DNA of 64,000 nucleotides from DASZHJ01 sp035517495 (GCA_035517495.1 DATIYT010000024.1:1-64000), one strand, 5' to 3'; positions 42,091 to 51,574 are shown, counted from the first letter of the stretch. Numbers and translations: made by a program. The notes: generated from the sequence alone by a model not told the origin.

Positions 42091-42837
42091 CTACGGGCAA
42101 CTTTGGGCGATTGCCCAGAAATCGGCGGCGACAAGGCTGGCGCCACCCACGAGAGCACCGTCGACATTGGCGATACTGAGGAGCTCCCGCGCGTTTCCAG
42201 GCTTTACCGAGCCGCCGTAGAGAATGCGGGTCTCGGCGGCATTCTTGAGCTTCGCCGCCAAAACCGCGCGGATATGCGAATGCACAGCGGCGACTTCGGC
42301 TATGGTGGGCGTTCGGCCGGTGCCGATCGCCCAGACTGGCTCGTAAGCGATGACAAGCTTCGACGCCTCGATCTTCTCGGGGAGCGAACCCTCGAGCTGA
42401 CGCTCGACCACGTCAAGCGCCTGCCCGGCATCGCGCTCGGCCAAGGTCTCTCCGATGCACAGGATGGGCATCATCGCGGCGGCGCGCGCGGCGGTTGCCT
42501 TTGCGCACACCTGTTGATCGCTTTCGCCATGCCCTCCGCGCCGTTCGGAATGCCCCACGATCACATAGGTGCAGCCGAGATCGCGCAGCATCGGCGCGGC
42601 GATGTCGCCGGTATAGGCGCCCTTGGGTTCGGCGTGGCAGTCCTGGCCGCCCAGCGCAATGCCGCTGCCGCGCAAAGTGTCGCCCACGGCCTGCAACAAC
42701 GTTGTGGGGGGGCAGACCGCGAGGTCGCACTCCGGGGGATCGCCGGCCGCAGCGCGCGCCACCAAGGCCCGAGCCAACGCAAGACCGTCGGTCCTGAGGC
42801 CATTCATTTTCCAATTTCCAGCAACCAGTTTGCGCAC
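42091..42837 (-). CDS. tpiA: Triosephosphate isomerase
   Basis: 248 residues. Interconverts dihydroxyacetone phosphate and glyceraldehyde 3-phosphate. Active-site groups: Lys in AGNWKMNG near the N-terminus, His in VGHSERR and Glu in AYEPVWAIGTG, plus the phosphate loop YGGSVKPGN. Start chosen at GTG (VRKLVAGNWK), since TIM proteins begin a few residues before this motif. It is divergent from ppiD, 201 nt away. Confidence 0.97.
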   Translation of the reverse strand: MRKLVAGNWKMNGLRTDGLALARALVARAAAGDPPECDLAVCPPTTLLQAVGDTLRGSGIALGGQDCHAEPKGAYTGDIAAPMLRDLGCTYVIVGHSERRGGHGESDQQVCAKATAARAAAMMPILCIGETLAERDAGQALDVVERQLEGSLPEKIEASKLVIAYEPVWAIGTGRTPTIAEVAAVHSHIRAVLAAKLKNAAETRILYGGSVKPGNARELLSIANVDGALVGGASLVAADFWAIAQSCP

Positions 42838-43038
42838 GCCTCGGCCCTCCCGTCGCGCCCGCTCTAGCACAGGGAGCACGGCGGATGCCAGACCGGGCTA
42901 CAAGCAAAGTTGTCGCTGGTTGCGACGGAGAGGGCGCTCTCTATCGCCGCTGCCCCAGCGGTTATGTGCGCGGTCTTGCGGGTTGCGGGGTCATGGGGCG
43001 CTCTCTATGATCGCGCCCGCCCCAAGAGGCTGCACCCA

Positions 43039-44910
43039 ATGCTGCAATCCATCCGCTCGTGGTCCGACTCTATTATCTTCAAGCTGCTGTTCGGTTTGCT
43101 GATCATCAGCTTCTGCGGATGGGGCGTCTATGATGTCCTGTTGCGCGCGACGCCCGATATCAGCGTCGCCTCAGTCGGCGATCGGAAAATCGGCCCCGAG
43201 CAGCTAAGCCGCGCGGTGCAGAGGCGGATCGAGCAGATGCGCCAGGTGTTCGGCGGGTCGTTCGATCTCCAACAGGCAAAGCAGCTCGGGGTCGTCGACC
43301 AGGAACTGGACGCCCTGATCAACGCGGCCCTGATTGACCTCGAAGTCCAGAGATTGAAGCTCGCGGTCGGCGACGAGGCGGTGCTCGGCGAGATCATGGA
43401 GACCCCCGCCTTCAAGAACAGCGCCGGCAAATTCGACCCGCAGATCTATCGCCAACTCCTGGCGCGGAATGGATATACGGAGGCGCAATACGAGGCGGGG
43501 CTGCGCGGCGAACTCGTCCGCGGCGAACTTACAGAGGCGGTGGTATCGGGAGCGAGCGCGCCGAACCCCCTCTTGGATGTCCTCTATCGCAACCAAGCAG
43601 AAAGGCGCGTCGCCGAGACGGTATTCCTGCCCTTCGCATTGGTCACCGACATCGGCCAGCCCAGCGAGAGCGATTTGCAGAAATTCCACGACGAGCATGC
43701 CGATCTCTTCCGTGCGCCGGAACTGCGCAGCTTCACGATCGCATTGGCAACCATCGACGACCTCGCCAAATCCATCCAAATCTCCGACAGCGATTTGAAG
43801 GCCGAGTACGAGCAGCGCCGCGACGAATTGGCGATTCCAGAGCGCCGGCACCTCGAGCAGGCGATCACGCCCGACCAGGCAGCGGCCGATCTGGCGGAGA
43901 ACGCCCTCAAGGGCGGCAAGACCTTTGCCGCCGCAATCGCAGATGCAAAGATTGCTGCCCCCAGAGATCTCGGCATGATCGCCAAGAAGGACCTCGATCC
44001 CACGGTTGCCGACGCCGTATTCGCGCTGCCGCAAGATGGCACCACCGCCCCGATCAAGACTCCGTTCGGCTTCAATATTCTGCACGTGACCGGGATCGAG
44101 CCGGGGCGCGCGCAAACCCTCGACGAGGTCAAGGACGCGCTCCGCCTCGACATGCAGAGGAACGAGGCGAGCGACGTTCTTGACCGGCTGAGCAAGCGGG
44201 TCCAAGACGCACTTGCCGGAGGCGCGAGCCTCGAGACCATGGCGGGCAATCTCGGACTCAAAATCGTCAAAGTCGCCAACAGCGACAAGTCGGGCCATAC
44301 CGCGGGGGGCGGAACTGTCGAAATTCCCGCGCCGGCCAAGGAATTTCTCGATACCGCCTTCAGCACTTCGGAGGGCGAGACCAGTCCGGTCGAGGATACC
44401 TCCGACGGCGCGCTCTATGTGCTCCACGTGGACAAGATCACACCGTCTTCGGTGCAGCCACTTTCCGATGTGCACGACCGCGTACTTGCCGCGTGGCAAC
44501 AGGAACAGAGGATCGAGCGGGTCGGCAAGGAAACCAAGGAAATCGCCGACGCCGTCAATGCCGGAACCCCGCTCAAGGACGTGGCGGGGAAGCGCGCGCT
44601 CAAGACCACCACGACGCCGCCGATCGAGCGCGAGGGGGAGACCGGCGGGCTTCCCGACACCATGGTCGGCCCGCTGTTCCAGCTCAAGCCGCATCAGGCG
44701 ACCACCGGGCAATCCACGGACGGCTCCTACGTCGCGGAGTTGCTCGAGATCATCCCGGCCGATCCAAGCGCGGACAAATCAAAGGTCGATCAGCTGAGCC
44801 AACAACTGCGCTCGGGAATGCAGCAGGACCTGGTGTCGGAGTATGAGAACGCGCTCCGCTCGCGCTTCAAGGTCGAAATCGACCGCGACCGCGTGGATCA
44901 CGCGCTCTAG
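43039..44910 (+). CDS. ppiD: Periplasmic peptidyl-prolyl isomerase, PpiD/SurA type
   Basis: 623 residues. One membrane anchor near the N-terminus (about 14-32, IIFKLLFGLLIISFCGWGVY), a SurA/PpiD-like N-domain (about 40-180), a parvulin region (about 250-355, ending FGFNILHVTGIEPG) and a C-terminal chaperone region. It assists folding of exported proteins at the inner membrane. Start chosen at MLQSIRSW; the 43 upstream in-frame residues lie in the promoter region shared with tpiA. trpE follows after 18 nt, so the two are probably co-transcribed. Confidence 0.88.
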   Translation: MLQSIRSWSDSIIFKLLFGLLIISFCGWGVYDVLLRATPDISVASVGDRKIGPEQLSRAVQRRIEQMRQVFGGSFDLQQAKQLGVVDQELDALINAALIDLEVQRLKLAVGDEAVLGEIMETPAFKNSAGKFDPQIYRQLLARNGYTEAQYEAGLRGELVRGELTEAVVSGASAPNPLLDVLYRNQAERRVAETVFLPFALVTDIGQPSESDLQKFHDEHADLFRAPELRSFTIALATIDDLAKSIQISDSDLKAEYEQRRDELAIPERRHLEQAITPDQAAADLAENALKGGKTFAAAIADAKIAAPRDLGMIAKKDLDPTVADAVFALPQDGTTAPIKTPFGFNILHVTGIEPGRAQTLDEVKDALRLDMQRNEASDVLDRLSKRVQDALAGGASLETMAGNLGLKIVKVANSDKSGHTAGGGTVEIPAPAKEFLDTAFSTSEGETSPVEDTSDGALYVLHVDKITPSSVQPLSDVHDRVLAAWQQEQRIERVGKETKEIADAVNAGTPLKDVAGKRALKTTTTPPIEREGETGGLPDTMVGPLFQLKPHQATTGQSTDGSYVAELLEIIPADPSADKSKVDQLSQQLRSGMQQDLVSEYENALRSRFKVEIDRDRVDHAL

Positions 44911-44928
44911 CTCTCGCGCCGAATCTCC

Positions 44929-46431
44929 ATGCAAATCGCACCGACAGCGGACGAATTCGCGGCACGTTATCGCGCAGGGAGGCCGGTGCTGGTGTGGACC
45001 ACCCTGGTCGCCGACCTGGAAACACCGGTCTCGGCGATGCTCAAGCTCGCGGACGGACGGCCGAACAGCTTTCTTCTGGAATCGGTCGAGGGTGGCGCGG
45101 TCCGCGGCCGCTATTCCATCATCGGTCTCAAGCCCGACCTGATCTGGCGCTGCCACGAGGATCGGGCGGAGATCAACCGCCGCGCGCGCTCCGATCCGCA
45201 GGCCTTCGAACCCTGCCCCGAGCCTCCCCTGGCCTCGCTCAGGTCGCTGATCCGGGAATGCCAAGTCGAGACTCCCGCTCCCTTGCCGCCAATGGCGTCG
45301 GGCCTCTTCGGCTATGTCGGCTACAGCATGGTGGGTCTGATGGAGCGGTTGCCCGACACCAAGCCAGACGCCCTGCAAATCCCGGACGGACTGTTCTTGC
45401 GCCCGACGGTCGTTTGCATCTTCGACAATCTTGAGGATCGCGTCACCATGGTGACGCCGGTCTGGCCCGGCAAGGAAACCGACGCGCGCGGCGCCTATGA
45501 CTTGGCGCGCGAACGGCTCGCGGATGTTCTCGCCGATTTCGACCGCAATCTCCCCTATCGCCGCGAGGCGAGCGATGTCGTCGCCGAGCCGCCGGTGCCC
45601 GTCGGCAACATGACGCGCGAGCAGTGCATGCACATGGTCGAGGTGGCGAAGGAATACATCCGCGCCGGCGAGATTTTCCAGGTGGTGCCGTCGATGCGCT
45701 TCACGGTGCCGTTCCGGCTTCCGCCCTTCGCGCTCTACCGTGCGCTCCGCCGCCTCAATCCCTCGCCCTTCCTGTTCTTCCTCGATTACGGCAGCTTCGC
45801 CGTGGTGGGATCGAGCCCCGAGATTCACGTGCGCGTGCGCGACGGCATCGTCACCATCCGTCCCCTCGCCGGCACGCGGCGCCGCGGCAAGGACACCGAG
45901 GAAGACCAGCGGCTCGCCGAGGAACTGCTCGCCGATCCCAAGGAGCGCGCCGAGCACCTGATGCTCTTGGACCTCGCGCGCAACGACGTAGGCCGCGTCG
46001 CCAAGATCGGCACGGTCAAGGTCACCGAGCAATTCGTAATCGAGCGCTTCAGCCACGTGATGCACATCAGTTCCAACGTGGAGGGAAAGCTCGACCCCCA
46101 ATACAGCGCGATCGACGCACTGATTGCGGGATTTCCCGCCGGCACGCTCTCGGGCGCTCCCAAGGTGCGCGCCATGGAGATCATCGACGAACTCGAGCCC
46201 GAGCGGCGCACCCTCTATGGCGGAGCCGCCGGCTATTTCGCGGGCGACGGCAGCATGGACACCTGCATCGTGCTCCGCACCGCCATCGTCAAGGAAGGGA
46301 AGATGATCGTCCAGGCGGGCTTCGGCGCGGTCGCCGACAGCGATCCCGCAACCGAGCACCAGGAAATCCTCGATAAGGCCCGGGCACTCGTGCGCGCCGC
46401 CGAAGAGGCGGTGCGGTTCGCGAAGGGGTGA
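44929..46431 (+). CDS. trpE: Anthranilate synthase component I
   Basis: 500 residues. Converts chorismate and ammonia (from TrpG) to anthranilate. The feedback site for tryptophan is indicated by FLLES near residue 49, and the chorismate-binding domain by GSSPEIHVRVRDG, PLAGTRRRG, GTLSGAPKVRAMEII and GGAAGYF. No leader peptide or attenuator is seen before it, because ppiD ends 18 nt upstream. Control is therefore more likely by feedback than by attenuation. Confidence 0.97.
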   Translation: MQIAPTADEFAARYRAGRPVLVWTTLVADLETPVSAMLKLADGRPNSFLLESVEGGAVRGRYSIIGLKPDLIWRCHEDRAEINRRARSDPQAFEPCPEPPLASLRSLIRECQVETPAPLPPMASGLFGYVGYSMVGLMERLPDTKPDALQIPDGLFLRPTVVCIFDNLEDRVTMVTPVWPGKETDARGAYDLARERLADVLADFDRNLPYRREASDVVAEPPVPVGNMTREQCMHMVEVAKEYIRAGEIFQVVPSMRFTVPFRLPPFALYRALRRLNPSPFLFFLDYGSFAVVGSSPEIHVRVRDGIVTIRPLAGTRRRGKDTEEDQRLAEELLADPKERAEHLMLLDLARNDVGRVAKIGTVKVTEQFVIERFSHVMHISSNVEGKLDPQYSAIDALIAGFPAGTLSGAPKVRAMEIIDELEPERRTLYGGAAGYFAGDGSMDTCIVLRTAIVKEGKMIVQAGFGAVADSDPATEHQEILDKARALVRAAEEAVRFAKG

Positions 46432-46545
46432 TCCACTTAAGGCCACCGCCGGGGCCCAGAGGCACCGAGATGCGGGCGGTGATATAGAACGCGGTAATCT
46501 TCTTTGTGCTCCGGTTCTTCGGGGAAACGAGGGCGAGCGCGGCTT

Positions 46546-46573
46546 TTGCTGGGGATTACGGACCTGTTATAAC
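46546..46573 (+). promoter_or_regulatory. Candidate sigma-70-type promoter for trpG-trpD-trpC
   Basis: TTGCTG (46546-46551), 16 nt, TATAAC (46568-46573), in the 178-nt gap between trpE and trpG, placed 36 nt before the trpG ATG. It could give trpG and the genes behind it a supply of transcript independent of ppiD-trpE. Confidence 0.4.
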
Positions 46574-46609
46574 CCTGCGGAACGAACTCGCCTCGGGGCG
46601 TCCAGGACC

Positions 46610-47197
46610 ATGTACCTGCTCATCGATAACTACGACAGCTTCACCTACAACCTCTGGCACTACCTCGGGGAATTAGGGGCCGAGGTGGTCGTGCGGCGCA
46701 ACGACAAGGTGAGCGTCGACGAAGCACTCGCGATGCGGCCCGAGGGGATCGTGATCTCGCCGGGGCCCAGCGACCCCGATCATGCCGGCATCTGCCTGGA
46801 GCTGGTGCGGCGCTCGGGCGACGTTCCGCTGCTCGGCGTCTGCCTGGGTCATCAGGCGGTGGGCCAGATATTCGGCGGCAAGATCGTGCGGGCGCCGGTG
46901 CCCATGCACGGCAAGCTCAGCCAAATCCATCACGACGGCACCGGGGTGTTCCAGGGCTTCAACCGGGAACCGTTCCTCGCGACGCGCTATCACTCGCTGG
47001 TGATCGAGCGACAGGGGATGCCGAGTTGCCTCAGGGTCAATGCCGAGACCGCCGACGGCATCGTGATGGGAGTGGCGCACCGCGAGCGGCCGATTCACGG
47101 CGTGCAGTTCCATCCCGAAAGCATTGCATCTGAAGGTGGCCACGCCTTGCTCGCGAACTTCCTGCGGCTGAGCCGGCCCCTGCCCCGCGCCGCATGA
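46610..47197 (+). CDS. trpG: Anthranilate synthase component II (glutamine amidotransferase)
   Basis: 195 residues. Class I glutaminase that feeds ammonia to TrpE: DNYDSFTYNL at the start, the oxyanion PGPSDP (51-56), nucleophile C78 in GVCLGHQ and the His-Glu pair in FHPES. Its stop overlaps the trpD start as ATGA. It begins trpG-trpD-trpC-moaC-moeA, a chain of overlapping or close genes. Confidence 0.97.
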   Translation: MYLLIDNYDSFTYNLWHYLGELGAEVVVRRNDKVSVDEALAMRPEGIVISPGPSDPDHAGICLELVRRSGDVPLLGVCLGHQAVGQIFGGKIVRAPVPMHGKLSQIHHDGTGVFQGFNREPFLATRYHSLVIERQGMPSCLRVNAETADGIVMGVAHRERPIHGVQFHPESIASEGGHALLANFLRLSRPLPRAA

Positions 47198-48234
47198 CCG
47201 TCGACACCGGCGACTTCAAGGCGCTGATCGCCAAGGTCGCCGCGGGCGCCCGGCTCAACGAGGACGAGGCCGCAGGCGCCTTCGACGCGATGATGTCGGG
47301 CAACGCGACCCCCGCGCAGATGGGCGGTTTCCTGCTGGCACTGCGCGTGCGCGGCGAGACCGTGTCGGAGATCACCGGCGCCGCGCGGGCGATGCGCGCC
47401 AAGGCGTTATCGATCGAGGCGCCACCGGGCGCGATCGACACCTGCGGCACCGGTGGCGATGGGTCCGGCAGCTTCAACATCTCGACCGCAACCGCGCTGG
47501 TCGCGGCGGGAGCTGGCGTCCCCGTCGCCAAGCATGGCAATCGCAACCTGTCCTCGAAATCGGGCTCGGCCGACGTGCTTGCAGCGCTCGGGGTCAACAT
47601 CGATGCCGACATGGCGCTGGTGCGGCGTGCAATCTGGGAAGCGAAGATCGGCTTCCTGATGGCGCCGCGGCATCATCTCGCCATGCGCCATGTCGGTCCG
47701 ACCCGCGTCGAGCTGGGCACTCGGACGATCTTCAATCTGCTGGGACCTCTGTCCAACCCCGCGGGCGCCCGGCGCCAGTTGATCGGCGTCTTCGCACCGG
47801 AATGGACTCGACCGCTGGCGGAAGTGCTGGGCAAGCTCGGGTGCGAGCATGCCTGGGTGGTCCATGGCGAGGGCATGGATGAATTGACCACCGCCGGGAC
47901 CTCGGTCGTCGCCGAGCTGAAAGAGGGCACAGTCCGGAGCTTTGAGCTGAAGCCCGAGGAGCTGGGCCTGCCGCGCGTCTCGCGCGAGGCACTCCGCGGC
48001 AGCGATCCCGCGGGAAATGCGGCGCTCATGCGTGGGCTGCTGGCGGGCGAGCGAGGGCCGCTGCGCGACATCGTGCTGCTCAATGCCGGCGCCGCATTGG
48101 TGGTCGCGGGCAAGGCTCCGAGCCTGCGCGACGGCCTGGAGCTGGCGACCGCAGCGATCGACCAGGGCAAGGCCCAGGCGGCCCTCGACCGGCTGATCGC
48201 GATCACGAACCAACCGGCACCGGCCTCCCCGTGA
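47194..48234 (+). CDS. trpD: Anthranilate phosphoribosyltransferase
   Basis: 346 residues. Adds phosphoribose to anthranilate. The PRPP-binding DTCGTGGDGSGSFNIST and KHGNR motifs are present, as is the late GxDE-like GEGMDELTT. It overlaps trpG by 4 nt, and trpC by 4 nt (GTGA). Confidence 0.97.
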   Translation: MTVDTGDFKALIAKVAAGARLNEDEAAGAFDAMMSGNATPAQMGGFLLALRVRGETVSEITGAARAMRAKALSIEAPPGAIDTCGTGGDGSGSFNISTATALVAAGAGVPVAKHGNRNLSSKSGSADVLAALGVNIDADMALVRRAIWEAKIGFLMAPRHHLAMRHVGPTRVELGTRTIFNLLGPLSNPAGARRQLIGVFAPEWTRPLAEVLGKLGCEHAWVVHGEGMDELTTAGTSVVAELKEGTVRSFELKPEELGLPRVSREALRGSDPAGNAALMRGLLAGERGPLRDIVLLNAGAALVVAGKAPSLRDGLELATAAIDQGKAQAALDRLIAITNQPAPASP

Positions 48235-49025
48235 GCGACGTCCTGGACCGCATCTGCGGGGCGAAGCGCTCGACGGTCGCCGCCACCAAGCAGAAATACC
48301 CCCCGGCGGTGGTCGAGGCGGAGGCCCGCCGCGCCGATCCGCCGCGCGGCTTTGTCCGTGCCCTCGAGTCCGCCCTTGCGGAAGGGCGCCCTGGCCTCAT
48401 CGCCGAGATCAAGCGGGCGAGCCCCAGCGGCGGCCTCATCCGCGGAGATTTCGACCCGGCCGAGCTCGCCCGAGCCTATCGGCGCGGCGGCGCCACCTGC
48501 CTTTCCGTGCTTACCGACGAGCCCTTCTTCCAGGGACAGCCCGAACATCTCCGGGCGGCACGGGCGGCGGTCGATTTGCCGGTACTGCGCAAGGATTTCA
48601 TGGTCGATCCTTATCAAGTGAGCGAAGCCCGGGCGATGGGCGCCGACTGTATCCTCTTGATCATGGCGGCGATTGACGACGGGGAAGCAGCGCACCTGGA
48701 GGCCGCAGCGCTCGAGTATCGAATGGACGTGCTGGTCGAGGTGCACAATGCCCTGGAGCTGCAACGAGCACTTCACTTGCGCAGCCGGCTGATCGGCATC
48801 AACAATCGTAACCTCAAGACCTTGAAGACCGACCTTGCGGTGACCGAGGAGCTGGCCAAGCATGTGCCCAAAGATCGGATACTCGTGAGTGAGAGCGGGC
48901 TCAACAGTCCCACTGATCTCGCCCGCATGGCGCGAGCCGGCGCACGCTGCTATTTGATTGGCGAATCATTGATGCGGAAGGCCGACGTGGAAGCGGCGAC
49001 GCGAACGCTTCTCACATCAGTTTAG
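48231..49025 (+). CDS. trpC: Indole-3-glycerol-phosphate synthase
   Basis: 264 residues. Closes the indole ring from phosphoribosyl-anthranilate derivative CdRP. TIM-barrel landmarks: EIKRASPSGGLIRGDFDP, VLTDEPFFQG, VLRKDFMVDPYQ, LVEVHN and SESGLNSP. Begins with GTG inside the trpD stop. TrpF, TrpA and TrpB are not in the window. 17 nt follow before moaC. Confidence 0.97.
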   Translation: MSDVLDRICGAKRSTVAATKQKYPPAVVEAEARRADPPRGFVRALESALAEGRPGLIAEIKRASPSGGLIRGDFDPAELARAYRRGGATCLSVLTDEPFFQGQPEHLRAARAAVDLPVLRKDFMVDPYQVSEARAMGADCILLIMAAIDDGEAAHLEAAALEYRMDVLVEVHNALELQRALHLRSRLIGINNRNLKTLKTDLAVTEELAKHVPKDRILVSESGLNSPTDLARMARAGARCYLIGESLMRKADVEAATRTLLTSV

Positions 49026-49042
49026 AAAAGGTTCATAATAAA

Positions 49043-49522
49043 TTGACAAAGCTCACTCATTTTGACTCCAAGGGCGCGGCCCGGATGGTCGATGTGTCGG
49101 CCAAGTCTGAAACCGAACGTGAGGCGGTCGCAACCGCTACTATCTCCATGCGGCCTGGGACTTTGCGGCTGATCTTGGAGGGTGACGTTAAAAAGGGGGA
49201 CGTGCTGGGGGTGGCGCGGCTTGCCGGCATTATGGGAGCGAAGCGGACCCCCGACCTCATCCCCCTCTGCCATCCCGTGAACCTCTCATCCGTCTCGGTG
49301 GAACTCCGTCCCGACGCAGAAAGGAGCACCGTCGAGATCACCGCGACCTGCAAGACCACTGGACGCACCGGGGTCGAAATGGAAGCGCTGACAGCGGCCT
49401 CCGTGGCGGCTCTCACGGTCTATGACATGTGCAAGGCGGTCGACCGCGGGATGACCATAGGGGAGCTGCGGCTCCTCAAGAAATCCGGCGGTAAGTCTGG
49501 TGCCTACGAGGCCGTCCGGTGA
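49043..49522 (+). CDS. moaC: Cyclic pyranopterin monophosphate synthase
   Basis: 159 residues. Second step of molybdenum-cofactor synthesis, making cyclic pyranopterin monophosphate. Catalytic landmarks LCHPVNL and DMCKAVD are intact. The start is TTG, chosen because the family begins at LTHFDSKG; an AT-rich leader (49020-49055) with GAAAAGG precedes it. The weak start codon may lower its translation. The stop overlaps moeA as GTGA. Confidence 0.95.
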   Translation: MTKLTHFDSKGAARMVDVSAKSETEREAVATATISMRPGTLRLILEGDVKKGDVLGVARLAGIMGAKRTPDLIPLCHPVNLSSVSVELRPDAERSTVEITATCKTTGRTGVEMEALTAASVAALTVYDMCKAVDRGMTIGELRLLKKSGGKSGAYEAVR

Positions 49523-50733
49523 TCTCGGTCGAGGAAGCATTGCGCCGCCTGCTGGCGCTGCTGACGCCGGTCGGCGCCGAGCAAGTAGCACTCGCTGATG
49601 CCTTTGGTCGGGTGCTGGCCGAGGACGTCTCAGCGCGGCGTACTCAGCCGCCCGCGGCACTCTCTGCGATGGACGGCTATGCCGTGCGTGCCGCCGATGT
49701 CGCCTCGATTCCGGCGCGGCTTCGGGTGGTGGGGAGCGTACCCGCCGGCAAATCCCACTCGGGCCTGATTCGACCCGGCGAGGCCGTGCGCATTTTCACG
49801 GGGGCGCCGCTCCCCGAGGGAACCGACGCCATCGTGATCCAGGAGGACACCGACCGCGACGGCGATTGGGTGGTGGTGCGCGAGGCCGCGCCCAAGGGGA
49901 ACTACGTGCGGCCGGCCGGCCTCGATTTCAGCGCTGGCACGGTCGGCATCAAATCCGGCAGGCGGCTCACCTCGCGAGACATCGGCCTCGCGGCCGCGAT
50001 GGATCGGCCTTGGCTGATGGTGCGTCGCAAGCCACGTGTCGCGATTATCGCCACCGGCGACGAGGTGGTGATGCCCGGCGATCCCGTTGGTCCGAACCAG
50101 ATCGTAAGCTCGAACAGCCTGGCGCTCGGCGCGGTCGTGCACGCCTGCGGCGGTGAGGCGCTGCAGCTCGGGATCGCGGCCGATGATCTTGTTTCGCTGC
50201 GCAGCGTTGCAAAAGGCGCCGGCGGCGCCGACCTGCTGGTGACCACCGGCGGCGCCTCGGTCGGCGAGCACGATCTGGTGCGCGACGCGCTGGCCGCCAC
50301 CGGCCTTACACTCGATTTCTGGACCATTGCGATGCGGCCGGGAAAGCCGCTGATGGTCGGCCGGTTTCGCGGCGCGGTGATGGTGGGGTTGCCCGGAAAT
50401 CCGGTCTCAAGCTTGGTCTGCGCGCTGATCTTCCTGAAACCGGCGATCGAGCATCTTTCCGGACTCGACACCAGCGAGGCGCCCGCGGCCACCGCCCGGC
50501 TGGCGATTCCTTTGGCGGCAAACGATCGGCGACAGGACTATCTGCGGGCGACGCTGAGGCGCGGCGCGGATGGCGCGCTCGAAGCGATCCCCTACGCCAA
50601 ACAAGACAGCTCGATGCTGTCGCTGCTCGCCCATTCCGATTGCCTGGTGATCCGACCGCCGCACGCGCCACCCGCCAAAGCCGGCGATGTGGTCGATATC
50701 ATTCCGCTAGGTGGCCAGACATTTTCTGTCTGA
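49519..50733 (+). CDS. moeA: Molybdopterin molybdenumtransferase
   Basis: 404 residues. Inserts molybdate into adenylated molybdopterin. Domains MoeA-N (LSAMDGYAVRAADV), the linker GAPLPEGTDAIVIQED, the MoCF-binding region (IATGDEVV, SNSLALGAV, TTGGASVG) and C-terminal domain after GLPGNPVSSLV. Begins with GTG inside the moaC stop. In many alphaproteobacteria the same order moaC-moeA-lexA occurs, as here. Confidence 0.96.
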   Translation: MISVEEALRRLLALLTPVGAEQVALADAFGRVLAEDVSARRTQPPAALSAMDGYAVRAADVASIPARLRVVGSVPAGKSHSGLIRPGEAVRIFTGAPLPEGTDAIVIQEDTDRDGDWVVVREAAPKGNYVRPAGLDFSAGTVGIKSGRRLTSRDIGLAAAMDRPWLMVRRKPRVAIIATGDEVVMPGDPVGPNQIVSSNSLALGAVVHACGGEALQLGIAADDLVSLRSVAKGAGGADLLVTTGGASVGEHDLVRDALAATGLTLDFWTIAMRPGKPLMVGRFRGAVMVGLPGNPVSSLVCALIFLKPAIEHLSGLDTSEAPAATARLAIPLAANDRRQDYLRATLRRGADGALEAIPYAKQDSSMLSLLAHSDCLVIRPPHAPPAKAGDVVDIIPLGGQTFSV

Positions 50734-50770
50734 GCTCGAATAATGGACTTGAAGTGCCTGTGGAAAAGTC

Positions 50771-50824
50771 TTGACGCAATCCTGGAACCAAACTAGAACA
50801 TCCGCCCGAGTTGTTGTTTTGTTC
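50771..50824 (+). promoter_or_regulatory. lexA promoter with alphaproteobacterial SOS box
   Basis: A promoter TTGACG (50771-50776), 17 nt, TAGAAC (50794-50799) overlaps the sequence GAACCAAACTAGAAC (50785-50799). On the minus strand this is GTTC-TAGTTTG-GTTC, the direct-repeat SOS box (GTTC-N7-GTTC) of alphaproteobacterial LexA. A second near-match, GTTG-N7-GTTC, lies at 50810-50824. LexA bound here would cover the -10, giving autorepression lifted by DNA damage. Confidence 0.85.
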
Positions 50825-50869
50825 CGTGAAGCTTCGTGGCTTGCGGACAACAGGTCGGAGACATCGGGC

Positions 50870-51574
50870 ATGCTCACCAAGAAACAGCACGAACTCTTGC
50901 TCTTCGTGAATCGCCGGCTCACCGAGACCGGGATCTCGCCCTCCTTCGAGGAGATGAAAGAAGCTCTCAGCCTCAAATCCAAGTCAGGCATCCATCGCCT
51001 GATCAGCGGGCTGGAGGAGCGGGGCTTTATTCGACGACTCGCCCATCGTGCGCGTGCCCTCGAAGTGGTGAAGCTGCCGGAAGAGACTGCGGTCGCGGCG
51101 CCGAAGCCGGCTGAGCGCGGCCGATTCTCGCCCACAGTAATCCGCGGCGACTTCAAATCGGCGCTTACCGGCGCGGCGCCGGTCAGCACCGAGGCGGTGC
51201 AGTTGCCTCTCTATGGTCGAATCGCCGCCGGCACAGCAATCGAAGCGCTGCGCGACCACACCAACAGCGTCGGCATTCCCGCGAGCCTCCTGGGGAGCGG
51301 CGAACACTATGCGCTTGAGGTCGCCGGCGACAGCATGGTGGACGCTGGTATCTTCGACGGCGATACCGTGGTGGTCCAACGCTGCGACACCGCGGAAAAC
51401 GGCAGCATTGTCGTGGCGTTAATCGATGACAACGAAGTGACCCTTAAACGCCTGCGCCGCCGCGGTGCCTCGATCGCGCTCGAGCCCGCGAATCAGACGT
51501 ATGAAACTCGAATTTTCGGGCCCGATCGGGTCAAGGTCCAGGGGCGGCTGGTGGGGTTGCTGCGGAGATACTGA
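50870..51574 (+). CDS. lexA: SOS-response repressor and protease LexA
   Basis: 234 residues. Winged-helix DNA-binding domain (about 1-65, LTKKQHELLLFVNRRLTETG... SKSGIHRLISGLEERG) and an S24 peptidase domain. Cleavage site A120-G121 (RIAAGTA), catalytic S155 (AGDSM) and K193 (TLKR). The linker is long compared with E. coli LexA, as usual in alphaproteobacteria. Start chosen at MLTKKQH, since the 33 upstream in-frame residues overlap the SOS box. Its 3' end overlaps the convergent comEC by 44 nt. Confidence 0.97.
   Translation: MLTKKQHELLLFVNRRLTETGISPSFEEMKEALSLKSKSGIHRLISGLEERGFIRRLAHRARALEVVKLPEETAVAAPKPAERGRFSPTVIRGDFKSALTGAAPVSTEAVQLPLYGRIAAGTAIEALRDHTNSVGIPASLLGSGEHYALEVAGDSMVDAGIFDGDTVVVQRCDTAENGSIVVALIDDNEVTLKRLRRRGASIALEPANQTYETRIFGPDRVKVQGRLVGLLRRY

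Noticed and set aside
44911..44928. trp leader peptide and attenuator before trpE
   Set aside because: Only 18 nt separate ppiD from trpE, with no Trp-codon run or alternative hairpins.
44779..46446. A 555-codon minus-strand frame opposite trpE
   Set aside because: Antisense shadow; trpE is unambiguous.
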